Under the pieces are notes generated by a model. It saw only the letters and a list, made by a program, of their open reading frames with translations, made no database searches and was not told the origin of the DNA. Below, in pieces: positions 5,829 to 14,896 of a stretch of DNA of 28,445 bases. The position numbers were made by a program, and so were the translations under genes. This stretch comes from CAZYTO01 sp964650405 (GTDB taxonomy: Bacteria > Acidobacteriota > Thermoanaerobaculia > Gp7-AA8). The stretch is taken from the NCBI GenBank assembly GCA_964650405.1, contig CAZYTO010000032.1, forward strand, positions 1 to 28,445. Direction: 5' to 3'. Numbering within the stretch: the first letter of the stretch is position 1; each line of letters starts with the position of its first letter.

Positions 5829-7481
5829 GTGCTCACGACCGCCATCCGGGACTTCTTCCGCTCCAATGGCCTGACTCCGCAACGCATCGTCGTCGCCGTC
5901 TCGGGCGGTTTCGACTCGACGGCGCTGCTCGTGGCCCTGGCGGAGCTGCGGCCGGAATGCGACGTCGTGGCGGCGCACGTCAACCATCACCTGCGCGGCG
6001 ACGAGTCTGACGGCGACGAGGCCTTCGTGTGCGAGCTGTGTGCGCGTCTCAAAGTCCCCCTCCACGTTGCGAGCGGCACGCTCGACCCGGCGGCCGTACG
6101 GGAGCGGGGCATCGAGGCGGCGGCGCGCGAAGTGCGCTTCCTGCGGCTGCACGAAATCCGCCGCGCAGTTGGCGCGGACCCCTGCCATCTTGTATGGCAG
6201 GTGAACAAGATTNNNNNNNNNNCTGCAACAGTAGCGGCATGCTCCCATACAGCCCAACGACCACCATCAGCGGGGCGAGCTAGCCGCCGAGGCCTTCCGA
6301 ATTGTAGGTGGGCTGAACGGCTGGCTCGCATCCGCTGCATGGTGTGGTTATGTCTTTTTCAATCTCTGGTGCCTGCCAACACCCGGCAGCACGGCAAAAA
6401 AGCAGAGTACGGCGAACACCAAAATCTGCATCAGAAAAACGACCAGGCCGAGACGGTCTTGATGCGCCTCATGAACGGCGGCGGACCGGCCTCGCTGCGT
6501 GGCATCCAGCCTGTGCGCGACGACGGCGTCATCCGGCCGCTCCTCGACGTGCGGCGGCGCGACATCGTTACCTGGCTCGAGGAGCGCGGGATCCAGCCGC
6601 GGGTTGACCGTTCGAACAGCGATCCGCGCTTCCTGCGCAACCGCGTACGCAAACTACTTGCGAATGCGCCTCACGCCGCCGTCGACAACCTCGCCCAGAG
6701 CGCGGCGCAGGCCCGCGCGCAATGGCGCGTTCTGGAACAAGCCGTCGATGCCGCCGAGGATGCCGAGATCAGGGAGCGCGAAACGCGGTTTCACTCCATG
6801 CCGGACGATCTCTGGCTGCGTCAGGCGCTGCTCCACCGCCACATCGTGAGGCTGGATCCGGAGCGCTCCCGCCACGTAACCTCGCGCGACCTCGAACGGC
6901 TCGCGTCATGCTGCGTTGGCGCGGCCAGCGCCTCCGGGAACGGCCCATCCGAGGCGAAGTCGCCGCCAACTCCGCGCTCCCGCTGGCGCTGCCGCGTGAG
7001 CGTCACCGCAAGCCTCGAACTGCTAGTCGAGCACGGCGGCGCCGTCGTGCTGCGCCGTCTCCCGCAACCGCCCGTTCCCTTCGCGGTACCTCTGGCGCCC
7101 GGCCGCCCCGCGGAAGTGAGCAGCATGACGATCGACGTGCAACGGGCCGACGATCAGCAGTCCACGACCAGTGAACAACGGACAACGAACAACGAACAAC
7201 GAATCCAGCTCCCCGCAGGCGCCGCGCCCGAATTCGTCGTACGCAGCCGCCGTCCCGGCGATCGCTTCCAGCCCCTCGGCTGGCCCGCACCGGCCAAGCT
7301 CAAGGACTTCCTCATCAACCGCAAGGTCCCGCGCGAGCGGCGGGACCTCCTGCCACTGGTCACGTGGAATGGAGAGATCGTGTGGATTCCGGGAGAGGGC
7401 GTTTCCGAGCGTTTCCGGACGACGGCCTCCGGCGACGGCGACGTCTATGTGCTATCCAGCAAGGTACAATCAGGCTCGTAA
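5829..7481 (+). CDS. tilS: tRNA(Ile)-lysidine synthetase, interrupted by an anomalous segment and gap
   Basis: TilS uses ATP and lysine to modify C34 of tRNA-Ile2 (CAT). The PP-loop IVVAVSGGFDSTALLVAL, the HVNHHLRGDESDGDE segment and EAAAREVRFLRL are intact. The frame should then continue RIVTAHHANDQAETV. Instead, after GAD (to about 6180) come 257 unrelated bases including the N-run, and the gene resumes exactly in frame at NDQAETVLMRLMNGGG (about 6438). Downstream are RPLL, RRRDIVTWLEERGIQPRVDRSNSDPRFLRNRVR, and the C-terminal domain RSRRPGDRFQPLGWPAPAKLKDFLINRKVPR. A low-complexity TTNNEQR-like block (about 7150-7205) is inserted in frame before that domain. The start is uncertain: GTG 5829, GTG 5814 and ATG 5772 are all possible. 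hpt starts 3 bases after the stop. Confidence 0.85.
   Translation: MLTTAIRDFFRSNGLTPQRIVVAVSGGFDSTALLVALAELRPECDVVAAHVNHHLRGDESDGDEAFVCELCARLKVPLHVASGTLDPAAVRERGIEAAAREVRFLRLHEIRRAVGADPCHLVWQVNKIXXXXATVAACSHTAQRPPSAGRASRRGLPNCRWAERLARIRCMVWLCLFQSLVPANTRQHGKKAEYGEHQNLHQKNDQAETVLMRLMNGGGPASLRGIQPVRDDGVIRPLLDVRRRDIVTWLEERGIQPRVDRSNSDPRFLRNRVRKLLANAPHAAVDNLAQSAAQARAQWRVLEQAVDAAEDAEIRERETRFHSMPDDLWLRQALLHRHIVRLDPERSRHVTSRDLERLASCCVGAASASGNGPSEAKSPPTPRSRWRCRVSVTASLELLVEHGGAVVLRRLPQPPVPFAVPLAPGRPAEVSSMTIDVQRADDQQSTTSEQRTTNNEQRIQLPAGAAPEFVVRSRRPGDRFQPLGWPAPAKLKDFLINRKVPRERRDLLPLVTWNGEIVWIPGEGVSERFRTTASGDGDVYVLSSKVQSGS
6213..6222. other. Assembly gap (10 Ns)
   Basis: A run of ten N, the usual placeholder for a scaffold gap of unknown length. 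Confidence 0.99.
6252..6353 (-). other. Integron attC-like recombination site
   Basis: On the minus strand, ACATAAC (R''-like, one mismatch to RYYYAAC) and GTTGGGC (a perfect R' GTTRRRY) bound a 102-base imperfect inverted repeat. The arms pair as ACCAT, CAGCGG, GCGAGC and AGCCG blocks, with unpaired extra bases between blocks (arms 6252-6286 and 6318-6353). This is the attC architecture of extrahelical bases and a variable terminal loop. An open frame ends with TAA inside the R'' box, and two ATGs follow shortly after GTTGGGC, as expected for consecutive gene cassettes. No integrase or attI is in the window. Confidence 0.68.
6348..6437 (-). CDS. 3' end of a putative integron-cassette gene, small hydrophobic protein
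   Basis: The minus-strand frame ending at TAA 6348-6350 reads MQILVFAVLCFFAVLPGV followed by a basic tail (GRHQRLKKT). The ATG shown is at 6431, but the frame is open to the junction with tilS, so the true start may be missing. The peptide looks like one membrane helix. Its stop codon lies in the attC R'' box, typical of cassette genes. Function unknown. Confidence 0.35.
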   Translation of the reverse strand, partial: FLMQILVFAVLCFFAVLPGVGRHQRLKKT

Positions 7482-7484
7482 GTC

Positions 7485-8012
7485 GTGCAGCCGTCAGCGG
7501 ATCAGATCGAAATCGTCTTCCCCGCCGAGGAGATCGCCCGGCGGATCGCCGCGCTCGGCGCGTCCATTCGCGCCGATGCCGGCAGAGCGCCCGTCTTCCT
7601 CCTCGGCATCCTGAAGGGCACTTCCTGCTTCCTGGCCGATCTCATGCGGGCCATCGACGGCGCCGTCGGCTATAGCTTCATCGACGTCGTCCGCGACATC
7701 GCCGACACCCAGGTGGCGGCGGCCATCGAGATCGACTTCCTCAACTGGATCTCCATTGCCGGAAAGAACGTCTACATCCTCAAGGACGTGGTGTCGACGG
7801 GAGTGATCGAGACGTACCTGATGACACAGCTCCGGCAGAAGAGCCCCGCCTCGCTCCGGCTCGTGGCCCTGCTGGACCGCCCCGACCTCCGTACCGTCGA
7901 GCTCGAAACCGACTACTACGCCTTCCGGGTCAGCGACGGCACGTTCGCAGGCTACGGCCTCGAGTTCGAGAACCGGTTCGGGAATCTGGCGTACATCGGC
8001 CGGGTGAAGTAG
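7485..8012 (+). CDS. Hypoxanthine phosphoribosyltransferase-like protein, degenerate active site
   Basis: A 175-residue protein with the full HPRT fold order. It has FLLGILKGTSCFLADLMRAI (PPi loop region), the KNVYILKDVVSTGVIETYL core strand and loop, LRLVALLDRP, and the C-terminal GYGLEFENRFGNLAYIG. HPRTs make IMP/GMP from the base and PRPP. Their PRPP motif is (V/I)EDI(V/I)D(T/S)GxT; here K100 replaces the Glu, S104 replaces the catalytic Asp, and the following Thr is Ile. The flexible-loop Ser-Tyr is absent, the late conserved Asp is E160, and the pyrophosphate-contacting Arg is G166. Catalysis is therefore doubtful. The gene keeps the tilS-hpt-ftsH order; in Bacillus subtilis TilS and HprT are reported to form an activator of ftsH. 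GTG 7485 is chosen 3 bases after tilS. Confidence 0.82.
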   Translation: MQPSADQIEIVFPAEEIARRIAALGASIRADAGRAPVFLLGILKGTSCFLADLMRAIDGAVGYSFIDVVRDIADTQVAAAIEIDFLNWISIAGKNVYILKDVVSTGVIETYLMTQLRQKSPASLRLVALLDRPDLRTVELETDYYAFRVSDGTFAGYGLEFENRFGNLAYIGRVK

Positions 8013-8214
8013 ACAGGCCGCGAGAACCTGGTCCGCCGGAAAGCGTACGATAGGGAGTCCAGCGCGTGATGCCTGGCGCCGGCAGGGGTTTCCGGCCTGC
8101 GGCCCGCACCACCCCCGCAGGCACGGAAGAAACAACCCGATCGCACTCGTTACGCAAGCGTTATCGACGAATGGCACGGCTGAAGCACGGCCGACCGTTC
8201 GTGGAGGCAAATCG

Positions 8215-10173
<1,959 letters not shown>

Positions 10174-10174
10174 C

Positions 10175-10198
10175 CGGTTACACAATCGGTTACACAAT
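10175..10198 (+). repeat. Tandem 12-bp duplication after ftsH
   Basis: CGGTTACACAAT occurs twice head to tail, starting one base after the ftsH stop codon and ending before the terminator stem. Confidence 0.9.
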
Positions 10199-10211
10199 GC
10201 CCAACAAACAG

Positions 10212-10247
10212 GAGCCGCGCCGACCACGGGCGCGGCTCTTCGTTTTT
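10212..10247 (+). terminator. Intrinsic terminator of ftsH
   Basis: A 10-bp perfect GC-rich stem (GAGCCGCGCC / GGCGCGGCTC) with a 7-base loop is followed directly by TTCGTTTTT. It lies 38 bases after the ftsH stop and is the clearest rho-independent terminator in the window. Confidence 0.92.
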
Positions 10248-10276
10248 GCACGCCGGAATCGTGCTACGGTCCGCGC

Positions 10277-10711
10277 ATGTCCAATCCTGACGTCGCATCC
10301 ATCGACAATCTGATGAAGGCCATCTACGACTGCGTGACCGTGGCGCCCGGCGCACCGCGGCAGTGGGACCGCGAGCGAGCGCTGTACCGGGACGGCGCCG
10401 TGCTCGTCGCCGACAGGCCCGCCGGCATGACGCAGTTCACCCTCGAGGAGTGGATCGCCGGGGCCGACCCGATCCTGGCGCAGGGATTCGTGGAGCGCGA
10501 GATCGCGCGCCGGGAGTGGCACTTCGGGCGCATCGCGCACGTCCTCAGCGCGTACGAGGCGCGCCTCACACCCGATTCGCCGGTGCTCAAGCGCGGCATC
10601 AACAGCCTGCAGCTCATCCACGAGGACGGCCGCTGGTCGATCGCCAGCATCGTCTGGGACAACGAACGGCCGGACAATCCGATGCCGGCGGATTTGCTGC
10701 CGCCGGCGTGA
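10277..10711 (+). CDS. NTF2-like (SnoaL/DUF4440-type) small protein
   Basis: A 144-residue cytosolic protein. The helix SIDNLMKAIYDCVT is followed by DRERALYRDGAVLVADR, a TLEEWIAGADPIL helix, then strands REWHFGRIAHVLSAYEARLT and GINSLQLIHEDGRWSIASIVWDNER. That is the cone-shaped NTF2-like fold order, and the final strand pair is the typical 'DGRWxIxSIVWD' ending. Such proteins bind small ligands or act as isomerase-like enzymes; no specific substrate can be read. There is no Shine-Dalgarno sequence. TACGGT (10265-10270) stands exactly 6 bases before ATG, a geometry that would give a leaderless transcript. Confidence 0.75.
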   Translation: MSNPDVASIDNLMKAIYDCVTVAPGAPRQWDRERALYRDGAVLVADRPAGMTQFTLEEWIAGADPILAQGFVEREIARREWHFGRIAHVLSAYEARLTPDSPVLKRGINSLQLIHEDGRWSIASIVWDNERPDNPMPADLLPPA

Positions 10712-10780
10712 CGTTCGTTCGCCCGACGACGACCTTCAGGTTGCGGAGGGCGTTGCGTCCATTGAACGCAGACGGCGCGC

Positions 10781-11212
10781 CTAGGCGGGCAGCCACGGCG
10801 CGAATGCCGCGAGCACCTCGGGGTCGCCGGTGACCGGCCTGCGCGAGGCCCTGTCGAGCCAGAGATGCGTCGACGTGCCGCTGGCGTGGAGGCGCTCGCC
10901 GCTGCCGTCGCGGAGCTCGTAGGCGAAGCGCATCATCCGGCTGCCCGCCGAGGCGACGGACGTGCGGATCACCACTTCGTCATCGTAAAGGTACGGAGTG
11001 CGGTAACGACAGGTCACCTCCGTGACGACGAGCAGGAGGCCGCGGCGCTCGATCTCGGCGTACGGGAAGCCGGTCTGGCGGCAGAGATCGGTGCGCCCGA
11101 TCTCGAACCAGACGATGTAGTTGGAGTGATGGGCGATGCCCATCTGATCCGTGTCCTTGTAACGAACGCGTGTACGGCTTTCCGCGGAACGCAAGCGGAG
11201 TGAGCCTAACAC
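10781..11212 (-). CDS. Hotdog-fold acyl-CoA thioesterase, YbgC/4-hydroxybenzoyl-CoA type
   Basis: A 143-residue protein. The family signature VRYKDTDQMGIAHHSNYIVWFEIGRTDL matches the YbgC/FadM/4HBT pattern (VRYxETDxxGxVxHxxYLxWFExAR), with the catalytic Asp in TDQMG. Later strands TEVTCRYRTPYLYDDEVVIRT and HLWLDRASRRPV complete a single hotdog domain. It hydrolyses short- to medium-chain or aromatic acyl-CoA thioesters in the cytoplasm; the actual substrate is unknown. The start is GTG 11212; no strong ribosome site is visible, so the first residues are uncertain. It diverges from the hydrolase gene at 11239. Confidence 0.88.
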   Translation of the reverse strand: MLGSLRLRSAESRTRVRYKDTDQMGIAHHSNYIVWFEIGRTDLCRQTGFPYAEIERRGLLLVVTEVTCRYRTPYLYDDEVVIRTSVASAGSRMMRFAYELRDGSGERLHASGTSTHLWLDRASRRPVTGDPEVLAAFAPWLPA

Positions 11213-11238
11213 GGCAGCGTATTTGCTCAGGCCGTATA

Positions 11239-12246
11239 ATGATGTCTACGAGAATCCGACGGCGTCCGAGTCCGATTTCCGAGATCGCACAGGCGGCAGC
11301 GGGACCGTTGCTGATTGGTGGTCTCACCCTCTTCATGCTCGACGTCGCCCGTCGGGTCTTCCGCAGCAACCAGCTCTTCTGCCCCACCCGCGACCCGCTC
11401 ATCGGCTGGAAGCCCGAGGATTACGGCATCCCGCGCGATCGCGTCGACGAGGTGTGGTTCGAGACCGCCGACGGAGAGATGCTGCACGGCTGGTATTGCC
11501 GCGCGGAGCACCCCATCGCCTCGGCGCTCTACTTCCACGGGAACACCGGCAATCTGACGAACACGGCGCATGTGATGCCGTACCTCATGGCGTCCGGCAT
11601 CAGCGTGCTGACCTTCGACTACCGCGGCTTCGGGCGCAGCACCGGGCGGCCTTCGCTGTCGGGGATCGTCGCGGACGGCATCTCCGCGGCGCGCTTTCAC
11701 GAGGACATCCGACCGAAGGACGTCCCTTCGATCCTCTACGGCTACTCCCTCGGCGGTGCGGTGGCGGCCCAGGTCATCCGGCACCATTCGTTCGACGGAT
11801 TGATCCTGCAGTCGACCTTCACCAACCTGCCCGACATCGCCCGCGTGACCTTCCCCCGCATCCCCCTCCATCTCGTGGCGGGCGACTTCTTCGACACGCT
11901 CGCCGCGGTGCGCAAGCTGCGAGTCCCGCTGCTCGTCATTCACGGCAGCGCGGACGAGGTCTGCCCCCTGTGGATGGCGCGCAAGCTCCTCAACGGCGCG
12001 ACGCACCCGTCCCGGGCCCTGCTGGTCGTCGAGGGCGGAATGCACAAAGACCTGTACGTTCGCGACTCCAGCGCGATCGTTCAGGCCGTCAACCGCTTCG
12101 CGAACAGCCTGCCGCACAGCGGCGAAGTATTCGACGACCCGGCCCCCATGGTCGACCGCTGGGTCGACGGCCTGTTCCGCTACCTGCGGCGCTCGCTGCG
12201 CCGCGCGTTCGTGCAGCATCCGGGATCGCTGCCGGCCGGACGGTGA
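11239..12246 (+). CDS. Membrane-anchored alpha/beta hydrolase, Bem46/ABHD17-like
   Basis: A 335-residue serine hydrolase. One N-terminal membrane segment (about residues 21-41, AGPLLIGGLTLFMLDVARRVF) precedes the hydrolase domain. The oxyanion region is FHGNTGN, the nucleophile elbow GYSLGG (Ser170), Asp239 is in HGSADEVCP, and His269 is in GGMHKD. The domain order and HGNxGN match the Bem46-like family, whose substrates (acyl or thioester) vary. The tail (after about residue 290) is Arg-rich. ATG 11239 and 11242 are both possible. A TATAAT (11235-11240) overlaps this start, so it is probably chance or serves a shorter product. Confidence 0.85.
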   Translation: MMSTRIRRRPSPISEIAQAAAGPLLIGGLTLFMLDVARRVFRSNQLFCPTRDPLIGWKPEDYGIPRDRVDEVWFETADGEMLHGWYCRAEHPIASALYFHGNTGNLTNTAHVMPYLMASGISVLTFDYRGFGRSTGRPSLSGIVADGISAARFHEDIRPKDVPSILYGYSLGGAVAAQVIRHHSFDGLILQSTFTNLPDIARVTFPRIPLHLVAGDFFDTLAAVRKLRVPLLVIHGSADEVCPLWMARKLLNGATHPSRALLVVEGGMHKDLYVRDSSAIVQAVNRFANSLPHSGEVFDDPAPMVDRWVDGLFRYLRRSLRRAFVQHPGSLPAGR

Positions 12247-12280
12247 CGCACTCAACGAAGACGCTCCCGTGATAGTTTCC

Positions 12281-12301
12281 TTGCTCGTTGCTCGTTTGCT
12301 C
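12281..12301 (+). repeat. TTGCTCG short tandem repeat
   Basis: Two exact TTGCTCG heptamers and one shifted copy (TTTGCTC) lie between the hydrolase and threonine dehydrogenase genes. It is one more member of the window's short-unit repeats. Confidence 0.6.
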
Positions 12302-12344
12302 ACCATCCGGACGAGTAGAACAAAACACAAAACGAGAGGTCTGC

Positions 12345-13457
12345 ATGCTGGCTGTCGTCAAGAGCGCTCCGCTCGACGGACGCGAGGGCACGGAAGTACG
12401 CGAGTGTCCGGTTCCGGTGCCCGGTCCTGACGAGGTGCTCATCCGCGTCGCCGCCGCCGCCATCTGCGGCACGGACAAGCACATCTACCACTGGGATCCT
12501 TCCATCCAGCACTCGGTCACGCCGCCCCGGATCTACGGCCACGAGTTCTGCGGCTTCATCGAGAAGTTCGGCGAGCGCGCCCAGCGCGAGAACTTCGCGG
12601 TGGGCGACTACGTCTCCGCGGAGATGCACGTGGTCTGCGGCGAATGCCCGCAGTGCCGCTCCGGCAACGGCCACGTCTGCCCGCGCACGAAGATCTACGG
12701 CCTGCACGAAGACGGAGCGTTCGCGGAGTTCGTGAAGGTACCGGCCACGAACGTGATCCGGCTCGGCTCCTACGTGCCGTTGCGCGTCGGCGCCTTTCTC
12801 GACGCGCTCGGCAACGCCGTGCACACCACGCAGATCGTCGACCTGGCCGGCAAGTCCGTGGCCATCACCGGCTTCGGCCCCATCGGCGCCATGGCCGCGG
12901 CCATCGCCGAGCACAGCGGCGCCAGCGTCGTGGTGGTCACGGACGTCAGCGATCACGCCCTGGAGACGGCCCGGCGGTGGGCCGCCTCGCGCGACTTCCG
13001 CAACCTGCACGCGTTCAACGTCCGCACGACGCCCGCCGCCGAAGTGAAGAAGGCGGTCGAAGCGCTGACGGATGGCGTCGGCGTCGACGTCGTCTGCGAG
13101 ATGTCCGGCTCGTCCGCCGCCATCAATTTCGCCCTCGACATCGTCCGCATGGGCGGCACGCTGTCGCTTCTCGGCCTTCCCGCCGGGCACTCCGTCACCA
13201 TCGACGACTACACTCGCAACGTCATCTTCAAGGGTGTGTCGATGCACGGCATCATCGGCCGGCGGATGTATTCGACGTGGCAGCGCATGCTGGCCCTGCT
13301 CCGCTCCGGCCTCGACGTGGAGTGGGTCGTGCAGGCGACCTACGATTCTTTGCAGGACTTTCACGACGGAATGGGCCGATTCGATCGACACGAGGCGCTG
13401 AAGGTGGTCTTCTTTCCCGAGGGAGAGAAGGCGGCGGAAGCGAGACTTCGGCGGTAG
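12345..13457 (+). CDS. tdh: L-threonine 3-dehydrogenase (zinc, NAD+)
   Basis: A 370-residue medium-chain dehydrogenase. It oxidises threonine to 2-amino-3-ketobutyrate, the first step towards glycine (with Kbl) or aminoacetone. Catalytic zinc ligands are Cys41 (ICGTDKHIYHWD) and His66/Glu67 (GHEF). The structural zinc cysteines are C98, C101, C104 and C112, and the NAD-binding loop GFGPIG starts near residue 176. The segments CGTDxHIYxWD and LGNAVHT are characteristic of Tdh within the family, where E. coli has FDPFGNAVHT. GAGAGG lies 5 bases before ATG 12345. No kbl gene is adjacent, so glycine formation cannot be inferred from context. The C-terminus after VVFFPEGEK is slightly extended and charged. 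Confidence 0.88.
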   Translation: MLAVVKSAPLDGREGTEVRECPVPVPGPDEVLIRVAAAAICGTDKHIYHWDPSIQHSVTPPRIYGHEFCGFIEKFGERAQRENFAVGDYVSAEMHVVCGECPQCRSGNGHVCPRTKIYGLHEDGAFAEFVKVPATNVIRLGSYVPLRVGAFLDALGNAVHTTQIVDLAGKSVAITGFGPIGAMAAAIAEHSGASVVVVTDVSDHALETARRWAASRDFRNLHAFNVRTTPAAEVKKAVEALTDGVGVDVVCEMSGSSAAINFALDIVRMGGTLSLLGLPAGHSVTIDDYTRNVIFKGVSMHGIIGRRMYSTWQRMLALLRSGLDVEWVVQATYDSLQDFHDGMGRFDRHEALKVVFFPEGEKAAEARLRR

Positions 13458-13537
13458 CGGTTGTAGTGCTTTTACGGAGTGATGACTGAGTCGCGGCTGG
13501 ATCGTTCCGGAGTGAGGTCCGGCCCTCTCAACACGGC

Positions 13538-14698
13538 ATGGCGAAACGCATCGGCATTCTGACCGGCGGCGGTGACGTCCCGGGTCTCAACGCAGCGATC
13601 AAGTCCTTCGTCTATCGCATGGAGGACACCGTCGAGATCGTCGGTCTTCGCCGCGGCTGGGCCTCGCTCGTCTCGATTGTCCCGGATCCGGCAGCGGACA
13701 ACTCCGCGTGGATCATGCCGCTGAACCGCGCCAACACGCGGACGATCGACCGCTCCGGCGGCACGATCCTGCATACCTCGCGCGTGAATCCCTCCATCAG
13801 CAAGGGAGAGCACGTCCCTGCCCACTGGCGCGGCCAGATGGGAGCGCCGGACGAGCAGGGCCGCTATGACCTCACCCATGCCGCGCTGCGCACGATCGAG
13901 TACCTGGAGCTCGACGCCCTCGTGGCACTTGGCGGCGACGGGACGCTGACGTTCGCGCGGCGCCTGCACGCCGAGGGCGTGCCCGTCATCGCCATTCCGA
14001 AGACGATGGACAACGACGTCTTCGGCACCGACTACTGCCTCGGCTTCTCCACCGCCGTCACCCGCTCGGTGATGTTCATCAACGACCTGCGCACGGGAGC
14101 CGGCTCCCACGAGCGCTTTCTCGTCGTCGAGCTCTTCGGGCGCTACTCCGGCGAGACCTGCCTGCTGGCCTCGTACCTGGCCGGCGCCGACCGCGCCATC
14201 ATCGCCGAGGTGCCCTTCGATTCCGAGCGGCTCTACGAGATGCTGGCCCGCGACAAGGCCGAGAACCCCAGCAACTACGCCGTCGTGGCCATTTCCGAGG
14301 GAGCGCACATGATCGGCGGCGGGACGATCGAGAGCGGCGAAGCCGACGCCTACGGCAACCGCAAGCTCGGCGGCATCGGCGGCTTCCTCTCCGACTACCT
14401 CGAGACGCGGAGCCGCGACAAGGTCATCTACCAGCGTCTCGCCTACCTCATGCGCAGCGGCGCACCCGACTCGCTCGATCAACTGGTGGCCAACAACTAC
14501 GGCAGCCTGGCCGCCGACCTCCTGCGCCGCGGCGACGTGGGACGGATGGTCTCCGTCGTCGACGGCCGCTATACCTCCGTCCCCGTGGAAGTGGGCGGCG
14601 AGTCGAAAAAGCGGGTCGACGTGAGGCGCTTCTACGACCCCGAGGAGTACCGGCCGAAGGTCGCCGAGGTCATGGGGATGCCGATGTTTCTGCATTGA
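13538..14698 (+). CDS. 6-phosphofructokinase family protein, mixed ATP/PPi signature
   Basis: A 386-residue cytosolic glycolytic enzyme phosphorylating fructose 6-phosphate. The N-terminal loop GILTGGGDVPGLNAAI, the GGDGTL loop (132-137), PKTMDND (154-160), and the substrate region around ELFGRYSGETCL are all present. At the two positions that usually separate donors, it has Gly135 (as in ATP enzymes; PPi enzymes have Asp) and Lys155 (as in PPi enzymes; E. coli PfkA has Gly). This combination occurs in the ATP-dependent 'X' group (for example trypanosomatids), so ATP is more likely. The length fits that group. No good ribosome site precedes ATG 13538. The stop is embedded in the first copy of a 49-bp repeat. 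Confidence 0.88.
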   Translation: MAKRIGILTGGGDVPGLNAAIKSFVYRMEDTVEIVGLRRGWASLVSIVPDPAADNSAWIMPLNRANTRTIDRSGGTILHTSRVNPSISKGEHVPAHWRGQMGAPDEQGRYDLTHAALRTIEYLELDALVALGGDGTLTFARRLHAEGVPVIAIPKTMDNDVFGTDYCLGFSTAVTRSVMFINDLRTGAGSHERFLVVELFGRYSGETCLLASYLAGADRAIIAEVPFDSERLYEMLARDKAENPSNYAVVAISEGAHMIGGGTIESGEADAYGNRKLGGIGGFLSDYLETRSRDKVIYQRLAYLMRSGAPDSLDQLVANNYGSLAADLLRRGDVGRMVSVVDGRYTSVPVEVGGESKKRVDVRRFYDPEEYRPKVAEVMGMPMFLH

Positions 14699-14896
14699 CG
14701 GGCGAGCGGGAGGCGGCGAGCGGCGAGCGGGAAAACGGACGACAAGCTGCGGCGAACCGGTACGAGCCTCTTCCTCTTCGTCGTACTACTTGCACTGACG
14801 GGCGAGCGGGAGGCGGCGAGCGGCGAGCGGGAAAACGGAACACGACGCTGGGCGGGACACCCATCCCGCTCGCCGTTCGCCGTCACCCGCTCGCCC
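14691..14896. repeat. GCGAGCGG-family repeat block between convergent genes
   Basis: Two copies of a 49-bp unit (14691-14739 and 14791-14839, one mismatch, exactly 100 bp apart) carry GGGCGAGCGGG and GGCGAGCGGCGAGCGGG. A reverse-complement arm (14864-14896, CCCGCTCGCCGTTCGCC then ACCCGCTCGCCC) faces them. The block starts in the pfk stop codon and ends against the stop codon of the minus-strand gene, and it can fold into a large imperfect hairpin. It probably works as a bidirectional transcript end. Confidence 0.85.

Larger units (their letters stand above)
6181..6437. other. Foreign segment inside tilS, probable mis-scaffold or insertion
   Basis: These bases have no counterpart in TilS proteins, where only about eight codons are expected. 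Visible AT-richer stretches contrast with the flanks. The left end is a perfect hairpin CCTGCCAT-CTTGT-ATGGCAGG (6181-6201), then the N-gap, then an attC-like site with cassette-like flanks. Lack of any target duplication and loss of about 24 native bases favour an assembly mis-join over a real insertion. Confidence 0.7.

Noticed and set aside
6181..6437. Insertion sequence or transposon in tilS
   Set aside because: No transposase, no matching terminal repeats at both junctions and no target duplication; the attC structure explains the sequence better.
11235..11240. Perfect TATAAT just at the start of the alpha/beta hydrolase gene
   Set aside because: It overlaps the ATG, so transcription from it would start after the start codon, and no -35 lies 16-18 bases upstream. 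Probably chance.
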